The notes under the pieces: generated by a model
What the model saw: the letters and a program-made list of their open reading frames with translations, nothing else
The model's database searches: none
Told to the model about the DNA's origin: nothing
Virus record (IMG/VR): IMGVR_UViG_3300036790_000288
Location: 1-50,924 of that record
DNA: 50,924 nt
Reading direction: 5' to 3' (one strand)
Source of the DNA: a virus
Program-made: the position numbers and the translations under genes
Shown here: piece after piece, positions 1 through 5,399 of the stretch
Layout of the letters: each line of letters opens with the position of its first letter
Position numbering within the stretch: the first letter of the stretch is position 1

Positions 1-96
1 CTCGATGATGACGCACCGACGTGGAACCTGTTGCAGCGCGAGCTCGCCCGTCTCGATGCGGCGATCTCTGCTACCTGCTTAGAGGTGTCGCGATGA
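1..96 (+). CDS. 3' part of a small protein gene whose start lies at 50625 (partial)
   Basis: This is the C-terminal 31 codons of the 58-residue protein that is complete at 50625-50801. Bases 1-3 are in frame with that copy, and the stop TGA at 94-96 overlaps the ATG of the next gene. It is partial only because the circle was opened here; it is not a second gene. Confidence 0.7.
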   Translation, partial: LDDDAPTWNLLQRELARLDAAISATCLEVSR

Positions 97-219
97 AGCA
101 ATACCGCATCCTCTACCGCTGGCAGGAACGTGAGTACGCAACCACCATGCCGGGCCGCAGTGCCCACCAAGCCAAACTGATGGCAGATGTGACGATCATG
201 CCAGGCGCCAAAGTCTTTG
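1..219. repeat. Left copy of the 219-bp terminal repeat
   Basis: Bases 1-219 match 50706-50924 with one mismatch (A at 128, G at 50833), which leaves a Glu codon unchanged. The repeat begins in the middle of one gene and ends in the middle of another. This is what a circular or circularly permuted molecule opened at an arbitrary point looks like, not a dedicated terminal repeat. The mismatch could be population variation or read error. Confidence 0.95.
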
Positions 220-239
220 CTGTGGAGGTCGCCCAGTGA
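93..239 (+). CDS. Small protein of unknown function (48 aa)
   Basis: I do not recognise this family. The ATG at 93 overlaps the preceding TGA (ATGA), which supports it over a longer upstream reading. The product is a small mixed-charge protein starting MKQYRILYRWQERE, with no membrane segment. It sits second in a plus-strand run of overlapping small genes that begins at 50625 across the junction, and its stop overlaps the next GTG. The first 42 codons occur again at 50798-50924 because of the terminal repeat. Confidence 0.65.
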   Translation: MKQYRILYRWQEREYATTMPGRSAHQAKLMADVTIMPGAKVFAVEVAQ

Positions 240-454
240 TTATCGAGTGCAGGTGCAACCCAGACGCGCATCGCGTAGGCACCGCCAACCGGCCGCTACT
301 CCGCCGCGTTCGCAAAGACAGCCTGTCGCGCGCAAAGAACTGGCGGACGGAGGGTGAGGTTAAGTCCGCGATCTGCGCCGAATGGACTGCGCACCTTTGC
401 CTTCTTCGTCTGCGCGAACTCAAATTGATCTCTGCCGCGCCGTCTCCACGGTAA
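236..454 (+). CDS. Small arginine-rich protein (72 aa), unknown
   Basis: A GTG start at 236 overlaps the previous stop (GTGA). The product is basic, with many Arg and Lys residues and Cys at residues 5, 7 and 47; no family is recognised. An exact copy of the 11-bp palindrome GACAGCCTGTC lies inside the gene at 317-327. Overlap coupling supports translation, but the Arg-rich composition could also be a chance reading of GC-rich DNA. Confidence 0.45.
   Translation: MIIECRCNPDAHRVGTANRPLLRRVRKDSLSRAKNWRTEGEVKSAICAEWTAHLCLLRLRELKLISAAPSPR
317..327. promoter_or_regulatory. Palindromic operator-like site GACAGCCTGTC (copy 1)
   Basis: Exact copy of the phage-wide 11-bp palindrome, preceded by AAA as in most copies. 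It lies inside the gene at 236-454, about 195 bp before the immunity-like gene at 522, with no obvious promoter around it. Confidence 0.6.
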
Positions 455-463
455 GCAAAGCGT

Positions 464-500
464 CCGGCTGGCAGCCGGCAGCGGAGTACGTAAGCTCCGC
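464..500 (+). terminator. Tandem hairpins between two genes, possible attenuator
   Basis: Two perfect 6-bp hairpins lie back to back: CCGGCT/AGCCGG at 464-478 and GCGGAG/CTCCGC at 481-500, followed by a moderately T-rich stretch (GCTAATTCTTT). They occupy most of the gap between the genes ending at 454 and starting at 522. The T tract is too broken for a strong intrinsic terminator, so partial termination or attenuation before the immunity-like gene is the likelier role. Confidence 0.4.
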
Positions 501-521
501 GCTAATTCTTTGAGGTGACTC

Positions 522-731
522 ATGCTTGGTTTTCTGATGATGCTGGTTCTAATAGCCTCTGCTCTGGCGTTGTACTTCCTGCCCACCGGGGTTGCTCACG
601 CCCGCGCCCACTCCAAGATCGCCTCCATCTTCGTCCTGAACCTGTTTCTTGGATGGACCTTCCTATTTTGGATCGCTGCACTCGTGTGGGCGGTATCCGA
701 AAACAACGTCGTTACTGGCGAGAAAGTATGA
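522..731 (+). CDS. Superinfection immunity-like membrane protein (69 aa)
   Basis: The product matches the pattern of the Imm_superinfect family (T4 Imm-like): a first membrane segment at about residues 2-20, then a YFLPTGVAHARAH-type stretch, then NLFLGWTFLFWIAALVWAV as the second segment. Such proteins sit in the host inner membrane and can block DNA entry by a second phage, although many chromosomal homologues have no shown role. The ATG at 522 follows a GAGGTGA ribosome-binding site. In a temperate phage this would be a lysogen-expressed exclusion gene; that part is inference. Confidence 0.8.
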   Translation: MLGFLMMLVLIASALALYFLPTGVAHARAHSKIASIFVLNLFLGWTFLFWIAALVWAVSENNVVTGEKV

Positions 732-895
732 CTTTCGAGATCAGCCAGGACGACTATCTGCGGAAGGTGGTCGCGACCGTCCAGCGCGTCTGGAATTGGG
801 CCGATCAGCACGCCGACATCAAGAACAACGGCGAAGCCAACGACGCCATGATCGTCAAAGACATGATCGAAGACGAGTTAGGCGGTAAACCGTGA
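728..895 (+). CDS. Small acidic protein (55 aa), unknown
   Basis: The ATG at 728 overlaps the end of the immunity-like gene (ATGA). The product is acidic and probably helical (starts MTFEISQDDYLRK, ends DMIEDELGGKP), with no membrane segment or metal-binding motif. No family recognised. Its stop overlaps the GTG of the next gene, so it is one link in a translationally coupled chain. Confidence 0.65.
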   Translation: MTFEISQDDYLRKVVATVQRVWNWADQHADIKNNGEANDAMIVKDMIEDELGGKP

Positions 896-1050
896 CCTGC
901 TTATTCCCAGCCCTTATAATCCTGGCGAGCGTGTTCGGGGTGCGTGAAAAGTGCGGCCGGTGTAACGCTCGATCGCGCCAGCTCGCAGACCTCAGGCGCC
1001 GACGCAGTGACCGCCGCGTGGCTAACTCCATCGGCAGGGAAGCGAGATAA
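892..1050 (+). CDS. Small membrane-anchored basic protein (52 aa)
   Basis: A GTG at 892 overlaps the preceding TGA. The predicted product has a short hydrophobic N-terminus (residues 3-17, FPALIILASVFGV), a CGRC motif at about residues 21-24 and an Arg-rich tail. It resembles the many tiny N-anchored proteins of phages, but no family is recognised. Support comes from the start/stop overlap and the 4-base gap to the TPR gene. Confidence 0.5.
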   Translation: MTCLFPALIILASVFGVREKCGRCNARSRQLADLRRRRSDRRVANSIGREAR

Positions 1051-1054
1051 CCGA

Positions 1055-1579
1055 ATGTCGATACTCCAGATGCCGATATCCCCCGCCACCGAAACGCGCA
1101 TTGTGGCAATCTTCAACGAAGGCGTTGTCTTTGAAGATCAGGGTAGGCTAGACGAGGCGGCAGACTGCTATGAGCACGTGTTGCGCATCAATCCCAACCA
1201 CTGCTCAGCCCACATCAACCTGGGCACCGTATGCTACAACCGCAACCAGTTCGCGGACGCCATCTCGCACTATCGAAAGGCCGTCAAGGCCGATCCGCGC
1301 TCCCAACTAGCGCACTTCAACCTTGCAAATGCATTGGAAGAGACGCAGAACATTGCCAGCTCCATCAAGTCCTACGAAACAGCGCTGAGCCTGGATCCGC
1401 GCTACGCAGATGCCCATTACAATCTCGCGCGCATCCTCGAAAAGAAGGGCCGGCCGCGGAAGGCCATCAAGCACTGGCGCATCTACGTCAAGCTGGACCC
1501 CATCGGACCTTGGGCGAATGCCGCGCGCGGGCAGATCAAGAAGACACTCGCCAGGGACTGCCTATCCATCGTCGCCTAG
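1055..1579 (+). CDS. Tetratricopeptide repeat protein (174 aa)
   Basis: Four consecutive TPR units can be read at about residues 15-49, 50-83, 84-117 and 118-151, each with the family's pattern (NLG.., A...Y..A+, ..DP). There is no signal peptide and no catalytic domain, so it should act as a cytoplasmic protein-binding scaffold. TPR proteins are uncommon in phages this size and common in bacterial genomes, so acquisition from a host is plausible. The ATG at 1055 is chosen because it begins just after the previous gene and leaves the repeats intact. It converges on the next gene; both use TAG stops sharing CTAG at 1576-1579. Confidence 0.85.
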   Translation: MSILQMPISPATETRIVAIFNEGVVFEDQGRLDEAADCYEHVLRINPNHCSAHINLGTVCYNRNQFADAISHYRKAVKADPRSQLAHFNLANALEETQNIASSIKSYETALSLDPRYADAHYNLARILEKKGRPRKAIKHWRIYVKLDPIGPWANAARGQIKKTLARDCLSIVA

Positions 1580-2394
1580 GTTTTGTAGCTGTGGATGTTG
1601 AGCGTCTTCACGTAGACCTGCGAAGCGAGGGTGCCCATATTCAGGCCGACAAATTGCTTCTGCTGATTCAACAGCTTCTCACCCCAAAGCGCGGCCGGCT
1701 GCGACTGCACTGTGATGTTCAGCGGGTAGTAGAGGCCGGTATCGCTCAGATAAATGCCGATGTAGGTGACCGATCCGCCGCCGTTGTTCCTGACGTAGAT
1801 CCGCGTGGTGTACCAGACGCCGGCCTTGCGCGAAGACGGGTCTATCTTTACCAGAGTCGCCACCCAGCTTTGATTCTGGGTGATATCCACCGTGCCCTTG
1901 TAATGATCGAGCTGCGTCGCCATGTCCACATACGCAGCATTTTCCGTGGCAGTACTCGCCGCCGCCTGAACCTGCTCCAGATCATTCTCCATGCAGGAAA
2001 GACCCGCTGGAGCCACCGGGAAGTACTCCGCGACCTCAAGGCAGAAGGTGTTGTAGGGGGTAGCATCCGCCATCACATTGGCGTGATAGAGCGCCCCGCC
2101 CTTGTCGATATTGGTGAAGGCGAGCAGCGCACAGTTCGGCGTCTTGTCCGGTGCTGTCGCTGGATAGGTCCATGTGCCGCTGGCGTTGCCAGGCGTCCCC
2201 GTATCGTGCTTGCAGGACCATGCCTTGCTCAGCAGCATGTTGGTGGTCAGGGCGGTCGAAGGAATGCCGGGCTCGGGATTCACGACCGGGGGCGGCACGC
2301 TGTTCGGTGGCGGGGTGGTCGTCAGTTCCACAGTGCCCGAAAGGTTGGTCACAGAGCCGTCAGTGTTGGTGATCGTCGCCGAAATCGTTGCCAT
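1576..2394 (-). CDS. Unrecognised protein with proline linker (272 aa), possible virion or surface component
   Basis: An N-terminal beta-rich section of about 27 residues (ATISATITNTDG start) is followed by a Pro-rich linker (TPPPNSVPPPVVNPEPG) and a 220-residue C-terminal domain with four cysteines. No signal peptide is visible. The domain order resembles a decoration, receptor-binding or secreted accessory protein, but I cannot assign it. It starts at ATG 2394 directly after the zinc-finger gene's stop, with an AGGAGG-type site within the upstream palindrome region. It lies apart from the other minus-strand structural genes, downstream of a small HTH regulator, so it could also be a lysogeny-expressed gene. 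Confidence 0.8.
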   Translation of the reverse strand: MATISATITNTDGSVTNLSGTVELTTTPPPNSVPPPVVNPEPGIPSTALTTNMLLSKAWSCKHDTGTPGNASGTWTYPATAPDKTPNCALLAFTNIDKGGALYHANVMADATPYNTFCLEVAEYFPVAPAGLSCMENDLEQVQAAASTATENAAYVDMATQLDHYKGTVDITQNQSWVATLVKIDPSSRKAGVWYTTRIYVRNNGGGSVTYIGIYLSDTGLYYPLNITVQSQPAALWGEKLLNQQKQFVGLNMGTLASQVYVKTLNIHSYKT

Positions 2395-2574
2395 CTACTT
2401 TCCTCCAGGTGCGCGCACGCACCTATGAACCTTGTGGGCCAAGCCATCGAGCCACTTGTGCCACTTCTCGTGAGTCTCTTTGTCCTGCGTCTGCACCGAC
2501 GCTCCGCAGATGCGGCAGGAGTAAAACGTGGTCGTGTCGCCCTGATTGCTCTGAGTCCAGATCGATTCTTCCAT
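2395..2574 (-). CDS. Small C2H2-type zinc-binding protein (59 aa)
   Basis: Two Cys (YSCRICG) and two His (ETHEKWH) form a C-x2-C-x12-H-x4-H pattern typical of a zinc-finger fold. The ATG at 2574 is used here; an alternative ATG at 2601 would add nine residues that read through the palindrome at 2578-2588 (KRQAV). Very short finger proteins of this type are frequent in phage genomes and have no settled role. The gene lies between the HTH regulator and the unrecognised 272-residue protein in one minus-strand run. Confidence 0.7.
   Translation of the reverse strand: MEESIWTQSNQGDTTTFYSCRICGASVQTQDKETHEKWHKWLDGLAHKVHRCVRAPGGK
2409..2422. promoter_or_regulatory. Palindrome GTGCG-N4-CGCAC (copy 1)
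   Basis: GTGCGCGCACGCAC lies at the end of the zinc-finger gene, 15 bases before the ATG of the minus-strand gene at 2394 and just upstream of its ribosome-binding site. Transcribed leftward it could form a 7-bp hairpin with a UGCG loop. One of five copies of this motif. Confidence 0.6.
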
Positions 2575-2577
2575 AAT

Positions 2578-2588
2578 GACAGCCTGTC
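2578..2588. promoter_or_regulatory. Palindromic operator-like site GACAGCCTGTC (copy 2)
   Basis: Exact copy located between the stop of the HTH gene (2591) and the start of the zinc-finger gene (2574), where a ribosome-binding site would normally sit. No convincing Shine-Dalgarno sequence is present there, so a bound protein could interfere with the downstream gene. Confidence 0.65.
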
Positions 2589-2590
2589 TT

Positions 2591-2770
2591 TTATGCACCA
2601 TACGGCTTCAGCATCCAGGTGGCAATAGTGTGCCACGTATGCACGTCCATTCCCCTGCCGCGCTCAATGCGTCGAAGAGTGTGGGCCGGTATCCCAATCA
2701 ACGCGGCGGCATCGTTGATGCTCAGGTCCGAGAGCTTGCGCCAATTCAGCAGCACCGTATCGATATTCAT
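2591..2770 (-). CDS. Small Cro/XRE-type helix-turn-helix regulator (59 aa)
   Basis: The 59-residue product carries a helix-turn-helix of the XRE type at about residues 17-42: LSINDAAALIG, then IPAHTLRRIERG. There is almost nothing besides the DNA-binding domain, as in phage Cro proteins. It starts at ATG 2770 and diverges from the ERF recombination operon, whose promoter contains the GACAGCCTGTC palindrome. Another copy follows its own stop. That arrangement makes it a leading candidate for binding the palindrome, though this is inference; two other HTH proteins are also candidates. Confidence 0.8.
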   Translation of the reverse strand: MNIDTVLLNWRKLSDLSINDAAALIGIPAHTLRRIERGRGMDVHTWHTIATWMLKPYGA

Positions 2771-2835
2771 GGACGGTAGTTTAGCAAACCTGCGTTACTT
2801 TCGTGCATTTATTTCACAGTGCTGTCCAAAATTCG

Positions 2836-2864
2836 TTGACAATAATGACAGCCTGTCCTATCCT
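2836..2864 (+). promoter_or_regulatory. Early promoter with embedded operator, upstream of the ERF gene
   Basis: TTGACA at 2836-2841 and TATCCT at 2859-2864 are separated by exactly 17 bases, a strong sigma70-like match. The spacer contains an exact GACAGCCTGTC. A start of transcription near 2871 would leave a short leader with a GGAGG site before the ATG at 2891. A protein bound to the palindrome would cover the promoter. Confidence 0.8.
2847..2857. promoter_or_regulatory. Palindromic operator-like site GACAGCCTGTC (copy 3)
   Basis: Exact copy inside the 17-bp spacer of the promoter at 2836-2864. This is the clearest instance of the palindrome in an operator position. Confidence 0.8.
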
Positions 2865-2890
2865 CGGACCAGAAATTCGGAGGCCATTCA

Positions 2891-3628
2891 ATGGCTGCTG
2901 CAACCGCAATAGTACCAGCAGAACCCCAGCAAAATGCGTCGCTCATGACAGTTATCGAGCGGCTTTCCAGCAACCCCAACGTGGACATCGACAAGATTCG
3001 CCAGATGCTCGAAATGCAGGAGCGCTGGGAGGTCAACAAGGATCGGTCTGCGTTGAGCTACGCGATGGCCGAGTTCAAGAAGAACCCGCCTGAAATCATC
3101 AAGAAGCGCACAGCGACGATCAACCCTACCTTCAGCTACTCTTATGCCGACCTGGAGAACATCACCAGCGCCATTATTGGGGCGCTTGCGCAGTACGGCG
3201 TGACTCACTCGTGGAAGATCGCTGAGGGAGAAAAGGGCATCTCCGTCACCTGCATCCTGCGGTTCGGCCTGTATGAGACCGATGGTGTAACGCTCACCTC
3301 CATGCCGGACACCTCTGGGCAGAAGAATGCGATCCAGGCGAAGGGCTCGGCCATCTCTTACCTCGAAAAGTACACCCTCTTGGCCGCCACTGGCATGGCC
3401 GCAGGGATGCCGGACACAGACGGCAATGATGAAGGCCCAAAGATGGACGGCGAAGCCTGGAATGCCCACATAAAGCTGATCCGTGAGGCCGGTACGGCGG
3501 AAGCGCTGAAGGACTTCTACCTCACCGCGGTCAAGGAAGCACGGTTCAACAAGGACACCGTCAGCGAGAAGAAGTTTGCCGAGGCGAAGGACAAGCGCAA
3601 GGCGGAGCTCGACAATGCGGGTCATTGA
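2891..3628 (+). CDS. erf: ERF-family single-strand DNA annealing protein
   Basis: The protein (245 aa) has the ERF superfamily layout: an N-terminal helix region (LMTVIERLSSN, RWEVNKDRSALSYAMAEFKK), the core with FSYSYADLENITSAI, and the terminal part of the core (AKGSAISYLEKYTLLAATG). These recombinases pair complementary single strands and act with a 5'-3' exonuclease, which here is the next gene. The role is phage recombination, genome circularisation or repair. The ATG at 2891 follows GGAGG. It is first in the early operon and starts downstream of an operator-bearing promoter. Confidence 0.92.
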   Translation: MAAATAIVPAEPQQNASLMTVIERLSSNPNVDIDKIRQMLEMQERWEVNKDRSALSYAMAEFKKNPPEIIKKRTATINPTFSYSYADLENITSAIIGALAQYGVTHSWKIAEGEKGISVTCILRFGLYETDGVTLTSMPDTSGQKNAIQAKGSAISYLEKYTLLAATGMAAGMPDTDGNDEGPKMDGEAWNAHIKLIREAGTAEALKDFYLTAVKEARFNKDTVSEKKFAEAKDKRKAELDNAGH

Positions 3629-4277
3629 CTGCGAGCAGGGCTCCGGCGCATGGCTGGCGGCGCGGGTAGGCAAGATCACCGCATCCCGTGTGGCTGACGT
3701 GCTGGCCTACACCAAGAAGGGCGATGAGGCGCAGAAGCGGGCAGACTACCGCATCGAGTTGGTCTCTGAGCGGCTGAGCGGTCAGGCTGTCGAGAAGTAC
3801 GTTACCTTCGCCATGAAAGAAGGCACGCGGCTGGAGCCGGAAGCGCGCACCGAGTACGAGCTGCTGAAGGACGTGATGCTCGATCGCATCGGCTTCGCTA
3901 TGCATCCGGCCATGGAGTTCAGCGGCGCATCGCCTGACGGGCTGGTCGGCAAGGACGGTGGGGTTGAGATCAAGTGCCCCACCCGCACTACGCACATTGA
4001 GTACCTTCTGGCCGGCATCGTTCCCCCGGAGTACGAGCCGCAGATGGTCTGGAACATGGTCTGCTGCGAGCGGATGTGGTGGGACTTCGTATCGTTCTGC
4101 CCAGACTTCCCAGCACCGTTGAATCTATTTACCGTCCGCCTGCTGAGGGACGAACTGCGTATCGACGTCATCGATGCCGAGGTGCGGAAGATGCACGCGG
4201 AAGTCGAGGCATCCATATCTGCCCTCAAGGGGGCCGTGGAGCTTCGGGACATCGCAGCACGAGCCGTAGCAGCTTAG
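3615..4277 (+). CDS. YqaJ-like viral recombinase / exonuclease (220 aa)
   Basis: The N-terminus (MRVIDCEQGSGAWLAARVG) and the motif SGASPDGLVG followed by VEIKCPT are characteristic of the YqaJ (lambda Exo-like) PD-(D/E)XK family; the Asp and Glu-x-Lys of these motifs are the metal-binding active site. Such enzymes degrade one strand of double-stranded DNA and load the annealing partner, here ERF. The ATG at 3615 overlaps the ERF gene's end by 14 bases. Together the pair is a complete two-component recombination system. Confidence 0.9.
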   Translation: MRVIDCEQGSGAWLAARVGKITASRVADVLAYTKKGDEAQKRADYRIELVSERLSGQAVEKYVTFAMKEGTRLEPEARTEYELLKDVMLDRIGFAMHPAMEFSGASPDGLVGKDGGVEIKCPTRTTHIEYLLAGIVPPEYEPQMVWNMVCCERMWWDFVSFCPDFPAPLNLFTVRLLRDELRIDVIDAEVRKMHAEVEASISALKGAVELRDIAARAVAA

Positions 4278-4285
4278 GAGGCAGT

Positions 4286-4417
4286 ATGAGTTGGAATCAA
4301 AAGGCAGTCATCCGCATTCTCTTGCTGGTCGCTCGTCTGATTGCCCCGTCTGAGTGGGCGAAGGACATCGATCAGCTCGCTACTCACATATCCGTCAATG
4401 CGAAGGAGGTGCAGTAA
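4286..4417 (+). CDS. Small protein (43 aa), unknown
   Basis: The ATG at 4286 follows a clear AGGAGG site, and the stop overlaps the next ATG (TAATG). The product has a short hydrophobic helix (about residues 9-20) that looks amphipathic more than membrane-spanning. No family recognised. The strong ribosome-binding site and tight packing favour a real gene. Confidence 0.6.
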   Translation: MSWNQKAVIRILLLVARLIAPSEWAKDIDQLATHISVNAKEVQ

Positions 4418-4692
4418 TGGAAATGACACCCTGTCGCATCCCCTTCAGCGCCGCACTCGCGGCTTCAGCGTGGAGCGAGTACCTGAAGCGCTTCACCAAC
4501 GAAACGAACTGCACGCACTGCAAGCGCGAGTTCACCAACGACACCTTTGATCGCTGCTGGTATCGCTCCGAGGACTGCGAGTTTGGGATGGAGCCGCGCT
4601 GGTCAGATTCGATCACGCCAGTCATTGCGCAGCAGGGCTGGTTTTGCGGGGAAGAGTGCCGGGATGAGTATCTGGCGAAGGAGGCCGCGTGA
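4417..4692 (+). CDS. Cysteine-rich small protein, probable zinc binder (91 aa)
   Basis: Cysteine pairs CTHC at about residue 36 and CGEEC at about residue 77, with further Cys and His residues between, suggest one or two zinc sites. Family not recognised. The ATG at 4417 is coupled to the previous stop. The first codons contain GACACCCTGTC (4425-4435), one mismatch from the phage palindrome. Confidence 0.7.
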   Translation: MEMTPCRIPFSAALAASAWSEYLKRFTNETNCTHCKREFTNDTFDRCWYRSEDCEFGMEPRWSDSITPVIAQQGWFCGEECRDEYLAKEAA

Positions 4693-4874
4693 GGGTCTAC
4701 CAGAAGACGGGCTTTCTGGTCGAGAGTGGCGCCGAGTTCTCCACCGTCGTCTGGGCATTGCGGCAGGCGGGGCAAGGCGTTCTGGCTGAGAAGCTGGACT
4801 GCCTCCGGGCGCAGACCTACTACGAACCGGTTCCCAGGTCTCTCGATGTTGAGGTGGAGGTGGTCCGTGGCTGA
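4689..4874 (+). CDS. Small protein (61 aa), unknown
   Basis: GTG start at 4689 overlapping the previous stop (GTGA). The product (MRVYQKTGFLVES start) is a compact mixed alpha/beta sequence ending in DVEVEVVRG. No motif or membrane segment. It overlaps the next gene by eight bases, consistent with translational coupling. Confidence 0.6.
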   Translation: MRVYQKTGFLVESGAEFSTVVWALRQAGQGVLAEKLDCLRAQTYYEPVPRSLDVEVEVVRG

Positions 4875-5118
4875 GCACCGCTGCAGGTTCGACTCCTCCT
4901 ATGGCGTCGTCAGCGGGAGGCGCAACCAGGCGCTGATGTGTGCGTGCGGCCGCTGGGCCATGCCTGCCGGCGGTCGCTGGGAGAGCGTCCCGAGGGAGCT
5001 ACTGCCAGAGGCGTGCCGCATCATCACGTGGTTTCAGAAGCTGTTCTGGGCGCTCGGCAAGAATGCATTCGGCATCGCCATCATTGCCGTCATGGCTCTG
5101 TTTCTGTGGTTGGTGTAG
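4867..5118 (+). CDS. Small protein with C-terminal membrane anchor (83 aa)
   Basis: A GTG at 4867 starts a product whose first half contains CACG and several Arg residues and whose last 18 residues (FGIAIIAVMALFLWLV region) form a membrane segment ending exactly at the C-terminus. Such tail-anchored topology places the soluble part in the cytoplasm. The function is unknown. It overlaps the gene before it and precedes the KTSC gene by 11 bases. Confidence 0.6.
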   Translation: MAEHRCRFDSSYGVVSGRRNQALMCACGRWAMPAGGRWESVPRELLPEACRIITWFQKLFWALGKNAFGIAIIAVMALFLWLV

Positions 5119-5129
5119 GGAGGTCGAGC

Positions 5130-5399
5130 ATGGATATGCGTTTCGTAAAAGGCAGGCGCGCACGCATGGTGGCGATTGGCTGGCAGGACTACGTGCTGCA
5201 GATCGAATACAAGGGCGGCGCCCGCTATCAATACGGCGGCGTCCCAAAAGAGGTGCATGACAAGATCCTCCGCGTGCCCTACCCCGATAGCCTCTGGAAC
5301 CAGCTCAGAGCCAAGGGCATGTACGTCGGCAATCGCGTCGATACTCCCCCGGTAGCCAAACCTCAACCCGACTTCGATATGGACAGCCTGCCCTTCTAA
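5130..5399 (+). CDS. KTSC-domain protein with SSB-like acidic C-terminal tip (89 aa)
   Basis: Residues about 12-68 fit the KTSC domain: an initial beta strand (VAIGWQDYVLQIEY), GGARYQYGGVP, then helix and MYVGNRV. KTSC domains are small modules often joined to nucleic-acid enzymes. After a short Pro-rich linker the protein ends DFDMDSLPF, close to the acidic tip (DFDDDIPF) by which bacterial SSB recruits partners. It sits between the ERF/YqaJ pair and the helicase, where many phages carry ssb, and no ordinary SSB gene is visible. A role as a single-strand DNA or SSB-mimic factor is inference. The ATG at 5130 has an AGGGAGG site. Confidence 0.75.
   Translation: MDMRFVKGRRARMVAIGWQDYVLQIEYKGGARYQYGGVPKEVHDKILRVPYPDSLWNQLRAKGMYVGNRVDTPPVAKPQPDFDMDSLPF

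Noticed and set aside
1231-2628. Long plus-strand open frame (465 codons) across the TPR gene and the gene at 1576
   Set aside because: It lies antisense to the 272-residue gene and inside the TPR gene in another frame, and is Arg-rich without domains, as expected of a shadow frame in GC-rich DNA.
2888-3679. Minus-strand open frame of 263 codons opposite ERF
   Set aside because: The ERF family match on the other strand is clear and its ribosome-binding site strong; this is a shadow.
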